Positions 52,069 to 60,455 of a stretch of DNA of 64,000 nt are shown here, piece after piece. The position numbers were made by a program, and so were the translations under genes. Under the pieces are notes generated by a model. That model did no database searches. It saw only the letters and a program-made list of their open reading frames with translations, and had not been told where the DNA came from. The stretch's first letter is position 1, and each line of letters opens with the position of its first letter. The DNA is from Rhizobium redzepovicii (lineage in GTDB: Bacteria; Pseudomonadota; Alphaproteobacteria; Rhizobiales; Rhizobiaceae), in NCBI RefSeq assembly GCF_019793435.1, contig NZ_JAILYH010000018.1, positions 95,813 to 159,812 of the forward strand. Reading direction: 5' to 3'.

Positions 52069-52560
52069 ATGAAAGATAAGCGTCCGGAAGGTACCGAGCA
52101 GTATGATCCGCCCGGCTGGCGGATGGGATGCGCTCAAGGCCGTCGCAAAAACGCTTGCGCACCACAAGTGGTCGCGCAGGGGGCAATGACATTGCTCAAA
52201 GCGAACCAGCCGGAGGGTTTCGACTGTCCCGGCTGCGCCTGGCCCGATCCCAAGCACACATCGTCTTTCGATTTCTGTAAAAATGGCGCGAAGGCCATCA
52301 CCTGGGAATCGACCGCAAAACGATCGGGACCGTTTTTTTCGCTGACCATGCCGTCTCGGAGCTTTGGGAATGGACGGACCACAAGCTGGAAGATTCCGGC
52401 AGGCTGACTGTGCCGCTGCGCTACAACGCTGGCAGCGATCGCTACGAGCCGATCGTTTGGAGTGCGGCTTTCGAATTGATTGCGCAAGAATTGAACAAGC
52501 TCGACACTGAAACCGTCTCCGTCACTATGGCCGGTACGCGATCGCGGGGCGCGCGATTGG
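52069..52560 (+). pseudogene. FdhF/YdeP-family molybdopterin oxidoreductase, N-terminal remnant
   Basis: A good start (GAGGAG nine bases before ATG 52069) leads into YDPPGW, then WDALKAVAKTLAHHK in another frame, then VVAQGAMTLLKANQPEGFDC and PGCAWPDPKHTSSFDFC back in the first. A further shift gives ELWEWTDHKLEDSGRLTVPL, then RYNAGSDRYEPIVWSAAFEL. This is the first fifth of FdhF/YdeP-type formate-dehydrogenase-like proteins (about 760 residues), including the cysteine region. At least three frameshifts and loss of the remainder show decay. Confidence 0.8.
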
Positions 52561-52569
52561 CGGCCCCAT

Positions 52570-52606
52570 GAAGAAAAGGCCGTCTCCGGGCGGTCGGAGA
52601 CGGCCT
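52570..52606 (-). terminator. Intrinsic terminator for the LuxR-type regulator gene
   Basis: AGGCCGTCTCCG (52577-52588) pairs perfectly with CGGAGACGGCCT (52595-52606) over a 6-base loop. On the minus strand it is followed by TTTTCTTC. It lies about 180 bases after the minus-strand regulator stop. Confidence 0.78.
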
Positions 52607-52785
52607 CTGGCGGACCTTGAGGATCCGCGCGCTCCGGCGGAGGGGAGGACGCGGGAGCACTGTCGCTGTTTAAGCGTATCGCCTTATCGAGGGCGGCGAT
52701 ATAGAGGAGATTAGACCGATCGGCGCGCACTTATAACTACACTTAGGTATTGGCTAAACTGTCTCGAACTGCCGTTGGCTCGGCT

Positions 52786-53439
52786 TCAGCATACGGCGTA
52801 GAGGCCCTGTCCAATCTTCGCGGCCATGTTCACCAACTCCGGCAGTGAGCGGGCTCGCATCTTCCTCATTACCTGACCGCGGTGGGCCTTTACCGTGATC
52901 ACGCTGATATTCAATTTATATGCGACTTGTTTGTTCAGCAGACCTTCGACGACGAACTGCATGACCTGCCTTTCGCGCGCCGAAAGGCTCTGGTAACGGC
53001 AATCCAGCTGGCTGATCGAGATGGTCGCCTCAACGGAAGAGTGGATCAGTTGGACGAGATTGCCCGTGGCTAAAGGTCTCGGCAGAAATGTCACCGGATA
53101 TCGGGTGGCAGTCAACGTCACTTGAGAATCGCCCTCGGATGTCAGCACGATCACGGGGTGACGAACTGCCTGCCGGCAAATCAGGAGGGTGAGGACGTCG
53201 ACGTCAAGATCGGCCAGGGCATTGTCGATGATGACGCACGCGAAGCGTGCATCGCGAGCCTGGGTGAGAAAATCCCGTGCAGAACTGAAGCTGGTTGGCC
53301 GCGCGCCGAGAGTTTGGATCTCTTGGTCCAGAGATCGATTGAATACTGGATCATTGCTCACGAGGCACACAACCGGCGCATCTTCCGCCGGCGGTGCTAT
53401 CTTTTTTGGGGGGAACTGAAGTAGTTTGCCACTATACAT
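52786..53439 (-). CDS. LuxR/FixJ-type regulator with degenerate receiver domain
   Basis: A 217-residue protein; AAGGAGG precedes the ATG. The N-terminal receiver-like domain keeps an Asp in ACVIIDNALAD, but the acidic pocket reads LVSNDPV (one acid, not two) and the lysine position reads LPRPL. Ordinary phosphorylation is therefore doubtful. The C-terminal LuxR helix-turn-helix is intact: SARERQVMQFVVEGLLNKQV, AYKLNISVITVKAHRGQVMR. It is divergent from the STAND regulator with a 241-base spacer and probably controls, or is controlled with, it. A decayed paralogue lies at 42516. Confidence 0.85.
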   Translation of the reverse strand: MYSGKLLQFPPKKIAPPAEDAPVVCLVSNDPVFNRSLDQEIQTLGARPTSFSSARDFLTQARDARFACVIIDNALADLDVDVLTLLICRQAVRHPVIVLTSEGDSQVTLTATRYPVTFLPRPLATGNLVQLIHSSVEATISISQLDCRYQSLSARERQVMQFVVEGLLNKQVAYKLNISVITVKAHRGQVMRKMRARSLPELVNMAAKIGQGLYAVC

Positions 53440-53680
53440 GCCAGCCTCCTTCTCTTTGTGATCTTAGCGGTCCAAGAATTTAGTAGCGCCGATGCGGCGC
53501 GGGACCTGGGTTCAATCTTCTAAAGCGGGATGACCACCAACGCGACTTAAGTCGCTTGAGAGAATCTGAAATATCCTGAAATATATCTGCTTGCGCAGAG
53601 GGCATCGCTTCACAAGCAGGCGCCTTGAGGTTCAGCGTCCCTGAATTTTTCGCGGCTTTGGCAAAAGAGATCGGATAAGC
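53440..53680. promoter_or_regulatory. Divergent promoter region of the LuxR/STAND regulator pair
   Basis: A 241-base spacer with AT-rich patches. It contains an imperfect repetition of GAAATAT-like words around 53567-53588 (GAAATATCCTGAAATATATC). No exact operator can be named. Confidence 0.4.
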
Positions 53681-56524
53681 TTGGGACAAATAGAACGAAA
53701 TTTATTCGAATTCTCGGGCTGGGAGCTGGATCTTGGGAAGCGGGAGCTCCGTGCTCTCGGGGCTCCGGTCCCTTTGGGCAGCCGCGCCTTCGATATCTTG
53801 GAAGTGCTGGCGACAGCCTCGGGAGAGGCCGTCACCAAGGACGATCTAATGCGACGCGTCTGGCCTGGGCTTGTCGTGGAGGACAACACGATCCAAGTCC
53901 ATATATCGGCGATCCGGAAGGCGCTGGGAAAAGACCGGGATCTGCTGAAGACGATCTCGGGCCGGGGGTATCGACTGATCGGTCAGTGGAAATCCGATCC
54001 TCCGTCTGCCGCGTCGCAGATTACGACGACAGGCATGCCGTCCCGGGAAAGCCGACCTGTCTCAAACATTCCGGCACCCGCCTCCGAACTGGTTGGGCGC
54101 GAGAGCGCCCTGCGCAGACTTCTGACGCTCACCTCGGCATATCGTGTCGTCACCCTGACCGGTCCTGGCGGCATCGGCAAGACAATGCTCGCGTCTGAAT
54201 TGGGACGCCGTCTGCTGCCGCAGCTGGGCAGCGACGCATTCTTCGTGGAACTGGTCTCGCTTCGGGAGCCTGAGCTCGTTCCGACGACTGTCGCCCAAGC
54301 TGTCGATCTGAAGCTTCAGGGTGATCAAATCACCGCCGAGGTGGTGGCGCGCGCCATCGGCGAACGCAGGGTTCTGCTTCTTATTGACAACTGCGAGCAC
54401 GTCATTGACGCCGCTGCCGCGATGATCGATACGATCCTGCGAATCTGCCCGCACGTGACCGTTATCGCGACGAGCCGAGAATCCCTGCGAATAGAGGGAG
54501 AATTCGCCTACCGCGTACCGCCGTTGGAAGTACCGGATAGTGGAGAGGTGGTCAGTGCCGCAGAACACAGCGCCATCGATCTGTTCGTCGCGCGCACACG
54601 GGCGCTCCAATGGGATTTCGAGCCGGATCAGCAGAAGCTTTCAACGATCGCCGATATCTGCCGGCATCTCGACGGCATCCCGCTCGCCATCGAACTGGCG
54701 GCGGCCCGCGCTGCGACCCTCGGACTACAGCAGATTGCCGGTCGCCTAGACGACCGGTTCGTTCTTCTCACGGGCGGTCGCCGCACCGCCTTGCCCCGTC
54801 ATCAAACGCTGCGCGCAGCTTTGGATTGGAGCTATCAGCTCCTGCCGGAGTCGGAGCGCCAGCTATTGTGCAGGCTGGCGGCGTTTCCAGGAGGCTTCAC
54901 GTTGGATGCCGCCGTGGCCGTAAGTGGTGAAGGGGACGCGGAAACGACGCTGGCCATATCCAACCTCGTCAGCAAATCCCTGATCACATTCGACGGATCG
55001 GAAACGGTACCGCGCTGGCGTCTGCTCGAGACGGTGCGCGTCTACTCGCTCGAGAAGCTCGGCGACGGCGAGGACTTTCGCCGGACGATGTGCAGAATGG
55101 CGAAGCATTTCCTCAAGCTCTTTCAACCCTTCTCGGGGCGACGCACGCTCTCTGCGGCCATCGAGAACATCACGCACTATCGACGCGAGATCGACAATTT
55201 GCGAGCGGCCCTGCGATGGGCACTGTCCGAGGGCGGCAAGGGTGGCCTTGGCGCTAAGCTCGCTGCGACATCGAGCGACTTCTGGACGGCAATCTCGCTG
55301 GTTTCCGAAGCGGGCGACTGGGCCGAGCGCGCTCTCGACCGCCTTGGCGAGGAAAAAGGAAGTCGCATCGAGATGGTCTTGCGCTGTGCGCTCGGTTACG
55401 CCCTCATTTATACGCAAGGAATGAATCCGCGCGGGAAAGAGGTACTCATCGGCGCGCTGCATCTGGCGAGGAGCCTCAACGATCCCGACTACCTCCAGCG
55501 CGTCACCTGTGCCCTGTGGCTCTTTTCCGCGAGATCAGCCAGGCTGGACGATGCGCTGACATTCGCGCAGGAATACGAGGCCACGCTCGACGAGCGAGAC
55601 CTGCACGAACGGACCACGGCCTCATGGCTCGTCGGTATCCCGCAAACCTATCAGGCGCGCCACCGGGAGGCAGGTGATCGGCTGAGCTGGGCAGCGGCGA
55701 ACTATCCGGTCGAGCACCGCAAAATTGATCTGCTGAGACTGGAAGCGGATGTCCGCACCTCTTCCTTGTCTCATAACACGGTCAACCTCATCTCGCGCGG
55801 CCTGCTGGAGCAGGCGGCGGAAACGGCAGAGCAGGCAATTCAGGAGGCCCGGGAAACGGCGCAGCCTTTTGTCCTATGCGTCGCGCTCGCCTGGTCCGCC
55901 TCGTTCGTTGCGCTCAGCATCGACGACTTGGACCGGGCGAAAGTCTGGGGCGAAGAGCTGTCGCGGCAGGCGTCGCAACACGGCCTTCGGCCCTTTCATG
56001 CCGTTGGCCTGAGCGTCAGGGGAGCAATTGCGCGCAGGCTCCGCGATGCCTACGCGGGCGTCGAAGATCTGCGGGCCGGCATCGCGGAGATGCGCGAAGC
56101 GTCATACCTGTTGTTCTATCCCACCTTCCTTTGCGAACTCGCTGCGGCGCTGCAAGCCTTGGGCCGGCTCAATGAGGCACTGAGCGAGCTCAGCCACGCA
56201 TTGTCATTTTCGCGGGAGCATGGCTACCACTGGATGATCCCGGAAATCTTGAGGAGAAAGGGTGAGGTTCTCAGGGATCAGGACTTGAGAACGCCTTTGG
56301 AGATAGAAGAGCTTTTCCAGAACGCCATGATGGAAGCCGCCCGGCAGGAGGCGCTGTACTGGCAATTGACCTCGGCCGTCAGCCTCATAAATTTCCGCAA
56401 GGCGGCGGGATACCAAGGCGAGGCAAGGAGTGTGCTCTCTCCCATCTATCAACAATTCTCGGAAGGTCATTCGAGCCCCGTGCTGCTCCGCGCCAGGGCG
56501 TTGATCGAAGCGTCGCAAGAATGA
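53681..56524 (+). CDS. Large winged-helix/STAND ATPase transcriptional regulator
   Basis: A 947-residue protein. Residues 8-105 form an OmpR/CadC-type winged helix (FEFSGWELDLGKRELRALGA, NTIQVHISAIRKALG, TISGRGYRLIG). An NTPase follows, with Walker A LTGPGGIGKT near 160, Walker B RVLLLIDNCEHV near 230, TSRESLRIEGE and HLDGIPLAIELAAAR. The long C-terminal half is helical and TPR-like. Such STAND proteins switch by ligand-driven NTP exchange and oligomerisation. The start is a TTG at 53681 with a weak ribosome site. Signal and targets are unknown; the divergent LuxR-type gene is the first candidate. Confidence 0.87.
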   Translation: MGQIERNLFEFSGWELDLGKRELRALGAPVPLGSRAFDILEVLATASGEAVTKDDLMRRVWPGLVVEDNTIQVHISAIRKALGKDRDLLKTISGRGYRLIGQWKSDPPSAASQITTTGMPSRESRPVSNIPAPASELVGRESALRRLLTLTSAYRVVTLTGPGGIGKTMLASELGRRLLPQLGSDAFFVELVSLREPELVPTTVAQAVDLKLQGDQITAEVVARAIGERRVLLLIDNCEHVIDAAAAMIDTILRICPHVTVIATSRESLRIEGEFAYRVPPLEVPDSGEVVSAAEHSAIDLFVARTRALQWDFEPDQQKLSTIADICRHLDGIPLAIELAAARAATLGLQQIAGRLDDRFVLLTGGRRTALPRHQTLRAALDWSYQLLPESERQLLCRLAAFPGGFTLDAAVAVSGEGDAETTLAISNLVSKSLITFDGSETVPRWRLLETVRVYSLEKLGDGEDFRRTMCRMAKHFLKLFQPFSGRRTLSAAIENITHYRREIDNLRAALRWALSEGGKGGLGAKLAATSSDFWTAISLVSEAGDWAERALDRLGEEKGSRIEMVLRCALGYALIYTQGMNPRGKEVLIGALHLARSLNDPDYLQRVTCALWLFSARSARLDDALTFAQEYEATLDERDLHERTTASWLVGIPQTYQARHREAGDRLSWAAANYPVEHRKIDLLRLEADVRTSSLSHNTVNLISRGLLEQAAETAEQAIQEARETAQPFVLCVALAWSASFVALSIDDLDRAKVWGEELSRQASQHGLRPFHAVGLSVRGAIARRLRDAYAGVEDLRAGIAEMREASYLLFYPTFLCELAAALQALGRLNEALSELSHALSFSREHGYHWMIPEILRRKGEVLRDQDLRTPLEIEELFQNAMMEAARQEALYWQLTSAVSLINFRKAAGYQGEARSVLSPIYQQFSEGHSSPVLLRARALIEASQE

Positions 56525-56543
56525 CGCGCAGAGCTCCCAACGC

Positions 56544-56899
56544 TCAGCCGAGTTCCTGGTCGAGTCCGATGAGAAGCCCGTCAGGCCCACGGATGTAGCA
56601 GAGCCGATAAACGTCCCTATAATCGACGACTTCGCCTACGACCTGCGCGCCCGGCTTGCGTAGCCTTTCAAGCGTCTCGTCTCGTCGATGTCATCCACGG
56701 TTAACATGACGCGAAGGACACGGAATGGTAGCGGGCGATGTTTGAAACCGTTGAACGGAAGATGACGACACGAGCCGAGACGGATGACGATACGGCCCGG
56801 TATAGGGCCGGGCTCATGCAGCTTCATCATCATCGGGACCGGCAGCGTGATCCCTACGTTTCGATCGAGAAGGGCACTCCGTACGACGCACAAGGACGC
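56544..56899 (-). pseudogene. VOC-family protein, frameshifted
   Basis: The minus strand reads NVGITLPVPMMMKLHEPGPI, then FRVLRVMLTVDDIDET in one frame and LERLRKPGAQVVGEVVDYRD, VYRLCYIRGPDGLLIGLDQE in the next. Together these form most of a glyoxalase-fold domain with the C-terminal metal Glu region. A short indel near 56675 breaks it and its N-terminus is indistinct. Confidence 0.68.
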
Positions 56900-57083
56900 C
56901 GGGGTGCGAGAGCAGGCAAAGTCCTCTCATCTGGGCGCTCGTGTTCGCCGTTGCGTTCATAAGCAGCCTTGCATACTGGTTTGGTTCTTGGGGCTGTTGC
57001 CGAGTAACGTGCCCCGCTGAATTAGGCCGTTCAGACCTAGAATTTTCCACTTATGATCACCGCGGGAAGAAGAGGAGAACTCC

Positions 57084-57242
57084 ATGAAGGCATGGTTGCG
57101 GCGGAAGGGTCTGGCAACAAGCCTGATGATCCGCCGATCGGTAGCCAAGCTGCACCCCCCCGAGCCACCGTGCCAAAAATGGCCTAATATCGCTGGTCGG
57201 CAGAGCCCAAATCGCTTTCCGAATGGCGGTCCAGCGCCGTGA
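57084..57242 (+). CDS. Small basic ORF with a strong ribosome site
   Basis: A 52-residue frame, MKAWLRRKGLATSLMIRRSV and onward, preceded by AAGAGGAGAACTCC. The first twenty residues are basic and amphipathic; the later part is Pro-rich and runs antisense into the PRC-barrel gene end. It could be a genuine small protein or the start of a lost gene. I do not recognise it. Confidence 0.35.
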   Translation: MKAWLRRKGLATSLMIRRSVAKLHPPEPPCQKWPNIAGRQSPNRFPNGGPAP

Positions 57243-57534
57243 GTTCGGATTCATCGCAAAGCAGCTTTAGCTCGGCCTTGCCGAGTTCGATTTGATTCCA
57301 TCGTATGCGAAAGCCGCGCGGTTCACGGCGGAGGCGAAAGAGATCCAGTAGCTCTGCACCTATCGGCGACGCAGACATGCGTTCCAGGGCTGCGTACGAG
57401 CCGACATGGAATTCAGTTATGACAAGATCGGGCCCGTCTCGTTCGGCTCGTACCTCTTCGATGTGGCCAATTGTTTTCCCTGTTCTAGACGAGACGGCGC
57501 GACCGACCAGCAATTCGATATTGATTTCTACCAC
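57184..57534 (-). CDS. PRC-barrel-like protein 1
   Basis: A 116-residue soluble protein. NIELLVGRAVSSRTGKTIGH then IEEVRAERDGPDLVITEFHV and GSYAAL has the PRC-barrel pattern of short strands around a G-x-x-V/I-G-x-I core, followed by a helical tail. Last gene of the operon, one base after its relative. PRC-barrel domains bind partners or membranes; no catalytic role is expected. Confidence 0.68.
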   Translation of the reverse strand: MVEINIELLVGRAVSSRTGKTIGHIEEVRAERDGPDLVITEFHVGSYAALERMSASPIGAELLDLFRLRREPRGFRIRWNQIELGKAELKLLCDESELTALDRHSESDLGSADQRY

Positions 57535-57535
57535 G

Positions 57536-57898
57536 TCAGGCTCCGGGAATTTTAGTTACCACTCTGTCTCGTAACCAGTCTTGCCAATCGAAGATTGCGG
57601 TATCGCTCACGGACGCTTCTAACTGAACGTCGACGCCAATAGACCGGACTGCGCTCCACGCCACGCGATGAGGTCTTGAGTATCTTTCTCCACCGAGTTT
57701 GGTCGCGAGCCAGGTTATCCATTGCTGTGGCCGGTGGCCAAATCGGCGGGCCAACGCAACAGCGCCGACCTCTATTGCGACGACGCGGGGCGGGCCATCT
57801 GGGCCCAGTTCGGCGACGATGCCGTCAACCTTGCCCATCTTCACGCCGTCCCGGTCGACCAGTTGCTTGTCGAGTACATCACGCAGCAAATCCATCAC
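57536..57898 (-). CDS. PRC-barrel-like protein 2
   Basis: A 120-residue protein: LLRDVLDKQLVDRDGVKMGK followed by VDGIVAELGPDGPPRVVAIE and VGAVALARRFG has the typical PRC-barrel opening. HRVAWSAVRSIGVDVQLEAS and a Trp-rich tail (IFDWQDWLRDRVV) follow. The ATG overlaps the transporter stop by four bases, so it is translationally coupled to it and probably a partner of the transporter's cytoplasmic face. Confidence 0.75.
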   Translation of the reverse strand: MMDLLRDVLDKQLVDRDGVKMGKVDGIVAELGPDGPPRVVAIEVGAVALARRFGHRPQQWITWLATKLGGERYSRPHRVAWSAVRSIGVDVQLEASVSDTAIFDWQDWLRDRVVTKIPGA

Positions 57899-59115
57899 GT
57901 GCCTCCGATCAGTTCGAGTGGGATGGTCACAATCGCCAGCACAGAGCCCAGCAGGATGATGAGGACGACTGCCGAATTGGAGATGATCCCGTTTCCATGT
58001 TTCCCAACATATCGCTTATCATTCATCAGGAAGAGAAATGGGACGACTGTCAGCGGAAGTGTGGCTGCAGTCAAAGCCATGGACATAATCGTCAGTTTCA
58101 GCGGATCGAGGCCAAAAGCGATCGGAATGGCGCCAAACAAAAGTGCCAGCGTGTATGCAGCGCTAAATCCGGGGTCTTCGCGCGGTTTGCGGTCTTCGCC
58201 CCAGTTCCAGCCCAATCCCTGAGCCGCCAGGTACGCCTGCTGCAACCCAACTTCCAAAATCGCGCCCAAACAGGCAATTCCCAAGGAAGCAACAAATAGC
58301 CAGTATCCCCACAGCCCGAACACGGGAACGAGCATGGTCGGTAATTGATGGTAATCGGTGATTTGATCCACCCCATTGGAAGCCAGCACAAGAGCGGCCA
58401 CGATGAGAACGGCGATCGATATGGTGCCACCAAAGCTCATTCCAAGTCCCGCGATTGCGCGATTGGTGCCTAGATACGTTTCGTCCCACTGGTCTTCGAC
58501 GGCGCCGGATGAATAGAATAAAAATAGATATGGTGATATCGAGGCACCGAGAATGCTGACCGCTATAAACCAATAACTGGCATGGTCGTGATGCGGCGTG
58601 CTTGGCAATACACCGACCGCCACCGCCTTCAAATCAGGTTTAAGCAATACGGAAGCAACCACGAAACAAAGGGTCACCAATCCGAGGACGGAAACGCCTT
58701 TCTCGATGAAACCGAAAGTGCCCTTCCAGAGTAACAACCAGGCAAGGAACGCAACGGGGAGTGCCCACCATTGAAAGGCCACGCCTGTAGCGAGCTCCAG
58801 TGCAACAGCCGCACCTCCTATTTCGGCGGCAAGGACCATCAGATTGAGCAACAGGATCGAGAGGAAAGGCAGAAGGAAGAAATTGAAACCGAACCGCTCA
58901 CGGATACCATCCGAGATAGTGTGACCGCTTACTGCGGCAAAGCGGCCAGCCATTTCAACAAGGAAGATGATGCAGATCGTCCCGAGCACAATTGCCCAGA
59001 TCAGTTGAAAACCGAATGCCGCTCCCGCTTGGGCCGCCGTTGCCAGTGATCCGATTTCCAGAAAACCGCCAACGCTCGTCACAATTCCAAGCGATATTTC
59101 TAATATCTTCTTCAT
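57895..59115 (-). CDS. NRAMP-family-like transporter with altered metal-binding motifs
   Basis: A 406-residue membrane protein with about eleven hydrophobic segments. The first segment, GIVTSVGGFLEIGSLATAAQ then AGAAFGFQLIWAI, aligns with NRAMP helix 1, but the DPGN metal motif reads EIGS. Helix 6, normally with MPH, reads ILGASISPYLFLFYSSGAVE. It thus keeps the fold but not the usual Mn/Fe ligands, resembling NRAMP-related carriers with other substrates. Its ATG overlaps the lipoprotein stop by four bases and its stop overlaps PRC-barrel 2. Confidence 0.82.
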   Translation of the reverse strand: MKKILEISLGIVTSVGGFLEIGSLATAAQAGAAFGFQLIWAIVLGTICIIFLVEMAGRFAAVSGHTISDGIRERFGFNFFLLPFLSILLLNLMVLAAEIGGAAVALELATGVAFQWWALPVAFLAWLLLWKGTFGFIEKGVSVLGLVTLCFVVASVLLKPDLKAVAVGVLPSTPHHDHASYWFIAVSILGASISPYLFLFYSSGAVEDQWDETYLGTNRAIAGLGMSFGGTISIAVLIVAALVLASNGVDQITDYHQLPTMLVPVFGLWGYWLFVASLGIACLGAILEVGLQQAYLAAQGLGWNWGEDRKPREDPGFSAAYTLALLFGAIPIAFGLDPLKLTIMSMALTAATLPLTVVPFLFLMNDKRYVGKHGNGIISNSAVVLIILLGSVLAIVTIPLELIGGT

Positions 59116-59540
59116 GTGCGTCTCACACCTGAGGTCAGGTTCAGGCGGTCGCTCGCAGCTTTTAGCTGCGTCGCCGTTTGATTGGTGTCGCGATCCCCCT
59201 GCGCAACCTGGTTCCGCGCTTGTCGGAGTAGATCGAGAATATCGCTCGCCGATCGCGTCACTTCGCGCGCTTTCGCGTCGAGGCCGTGGACGGTTCCGAT
59301 CTTTGAATCGGCAACTTCGACATTGCGCTGCATCGACTGCAAGGTCCGCTGTACATAAGCATCCGGCAACTGCATCAAGTCCCATTCGACGAGCGCCATG
59401 CGAGCCGAATTCGAACAGGACGCAATAATTCTCGCTTGCGCACTGATCTGATCAGCATCGGAAGAGGAGGAACAGCCTGCCAGGGCTGCGACCAGGTAAA
59501 GAACACATATGTGGATTTTCGAGAAATTCCGCCGGTCCAT
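59112..59540 (-). CDS. Small lipoprotein of unknown function
   Basis: A 142-residue protein with a lipoprotein signal (IHICVLYLVAALAGC, lipobox LAGC). The mature part is mostly helical and hydrophilic (QISAQARIIASCSNSARMAL, ILDLLRQARNQVAQG), suggesting a periplasmic coiled structure. It heads the four-gene operon with the NRAMP-like transporter and two PRC-barrel proteins. No family recognised. Confidence 0.72.
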   Translation of the reverse strand: MDRRNFSKIHICVLYLVAALAGCSSSSDADQISAQARIIASCSNSARMALVEWDLMQLPDAYVQRTLQSMQRNVEVADSKIGTVHGLDAKAREVTRSASDILDLLRQARNQVAQGDRDTNQTATQLKAASDRLNLTSGVRRT

Positions 59541-59692
59541 GTTCGTTCGGGTCAGTGCTTAATTGCCTTCGTAGCAAAACGCGGCTCCAGTGGGCATGTT
59601 CCTCAGGACTTAGTCCTCTTGGCAGTCCCCTCCACCGCAACCTAGCCTGCTGAGATGCGGTGCCAAAGCTCGCGCCGCTAGATAAAACGCCA

Positions 59693-60163
59693 CACCGCCC
59701 AATTCTTTTCCGAGGCCTCATTCGACTTCGGCCTTTCCCGTGACCTTATTATCACCCCATTCGGCAGACTGGATTATGCAATCGCTCAGCGCGACAGCTT
59801 CCACGAAGATGGCGGCGCTTCTTCCCTTTCCGGAGAAAGCGCGCGCGAAGACCAGTTTGCAACGACGGTCGGACTGCGTGCGGAACGGCAGGCTTCGGTC
59901 GCCGAAAGAACGTCGTAACCGGTTTCGATGTCGCCTGAAGACGGATAGCCGATCAGGACACGGCGCTCTCCGCGCTGACATTCGAAAATGGCGGGAGTTT
60001 CGTCGTGAAAGGGTTGCGCAATGCCGAAAACAGCGTCGTTGCCGGTGGATCGGTGGCATTGCAGTTGACCGCGGCCGCGGCCGCATCCGTATCGTACCGG
60101 GGAGAATTCGGCGATGGCCAGAACCGCCATAGCGCCAACGCTCGATTGGACGTCAGATTCTAA
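59693..60163 (+). pseudogene. Autotransporter beta-barrel remnant
   Basis: TAQFFSEASFDFGLSRDLII, TPFGRLDYAIAQRDSFHEDG and FATTVGLRAERQASVA come first. After a break near 59915, LTFENGGSFVVKGLRNAENS, VVAGGSVALQLTAAAAASVS and YRGEFGDGQNRHSANARLDV with a final RF and stop follow. The alternating strands and terminal Phe are those of an autotransporter outer-membrane domain. Passenger and signal parts are missing and the frame is broken. Confidence 0.72.
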
Positions 60164-60177
60164 CGGAAAGCTACGCC

Positions 60178-60455
60178 TGTGACGGAAACAGTTTCACGAA
60201 CTGCCGGGAGCCTTCGAGCGAGAAGATGATCGAGCGGCTTTCGGCGGTGCGCCTCGCCCAGCCCTTGTCGAGGAAGCTTGACAGCAGCGCCTTGCCGAGG
60301 CTGCCGGCAAGATGGGCGAGCCTTTCGCACCAGTCGAGGCAGGAGCGGCAGAGTGCGCGGCGCGAGGATTGGAGTTCGCCGACATCGATGCCGATGCACT
60401 TGAGTTGGTTACCGCACGCTCGATCGCTTATGCGGCGAAGTAGCCCCCGCTGCAC
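60178..60455 (-). pseudogene. ArsR-family regulator C-terminal remnant
   Basis: CRSCLDWCERLAHLAGSLGK, then ALLSSFLDKGWARRTAESRS and IIFSLEGSRQFVKLF, match the C-terminal half of a subgroup of ArsR-like regulators that carries a CLDW-ER-HLAG block. The N-terminal winged helix is not present upstream. Confidence 0.62.

Noticed and set aside
53986..55462. Several overlapping frames in and opposite the STAND regulator
   Set aside because: All are explained by the 947-residue frame with winged helix, Walker A and Walker B.
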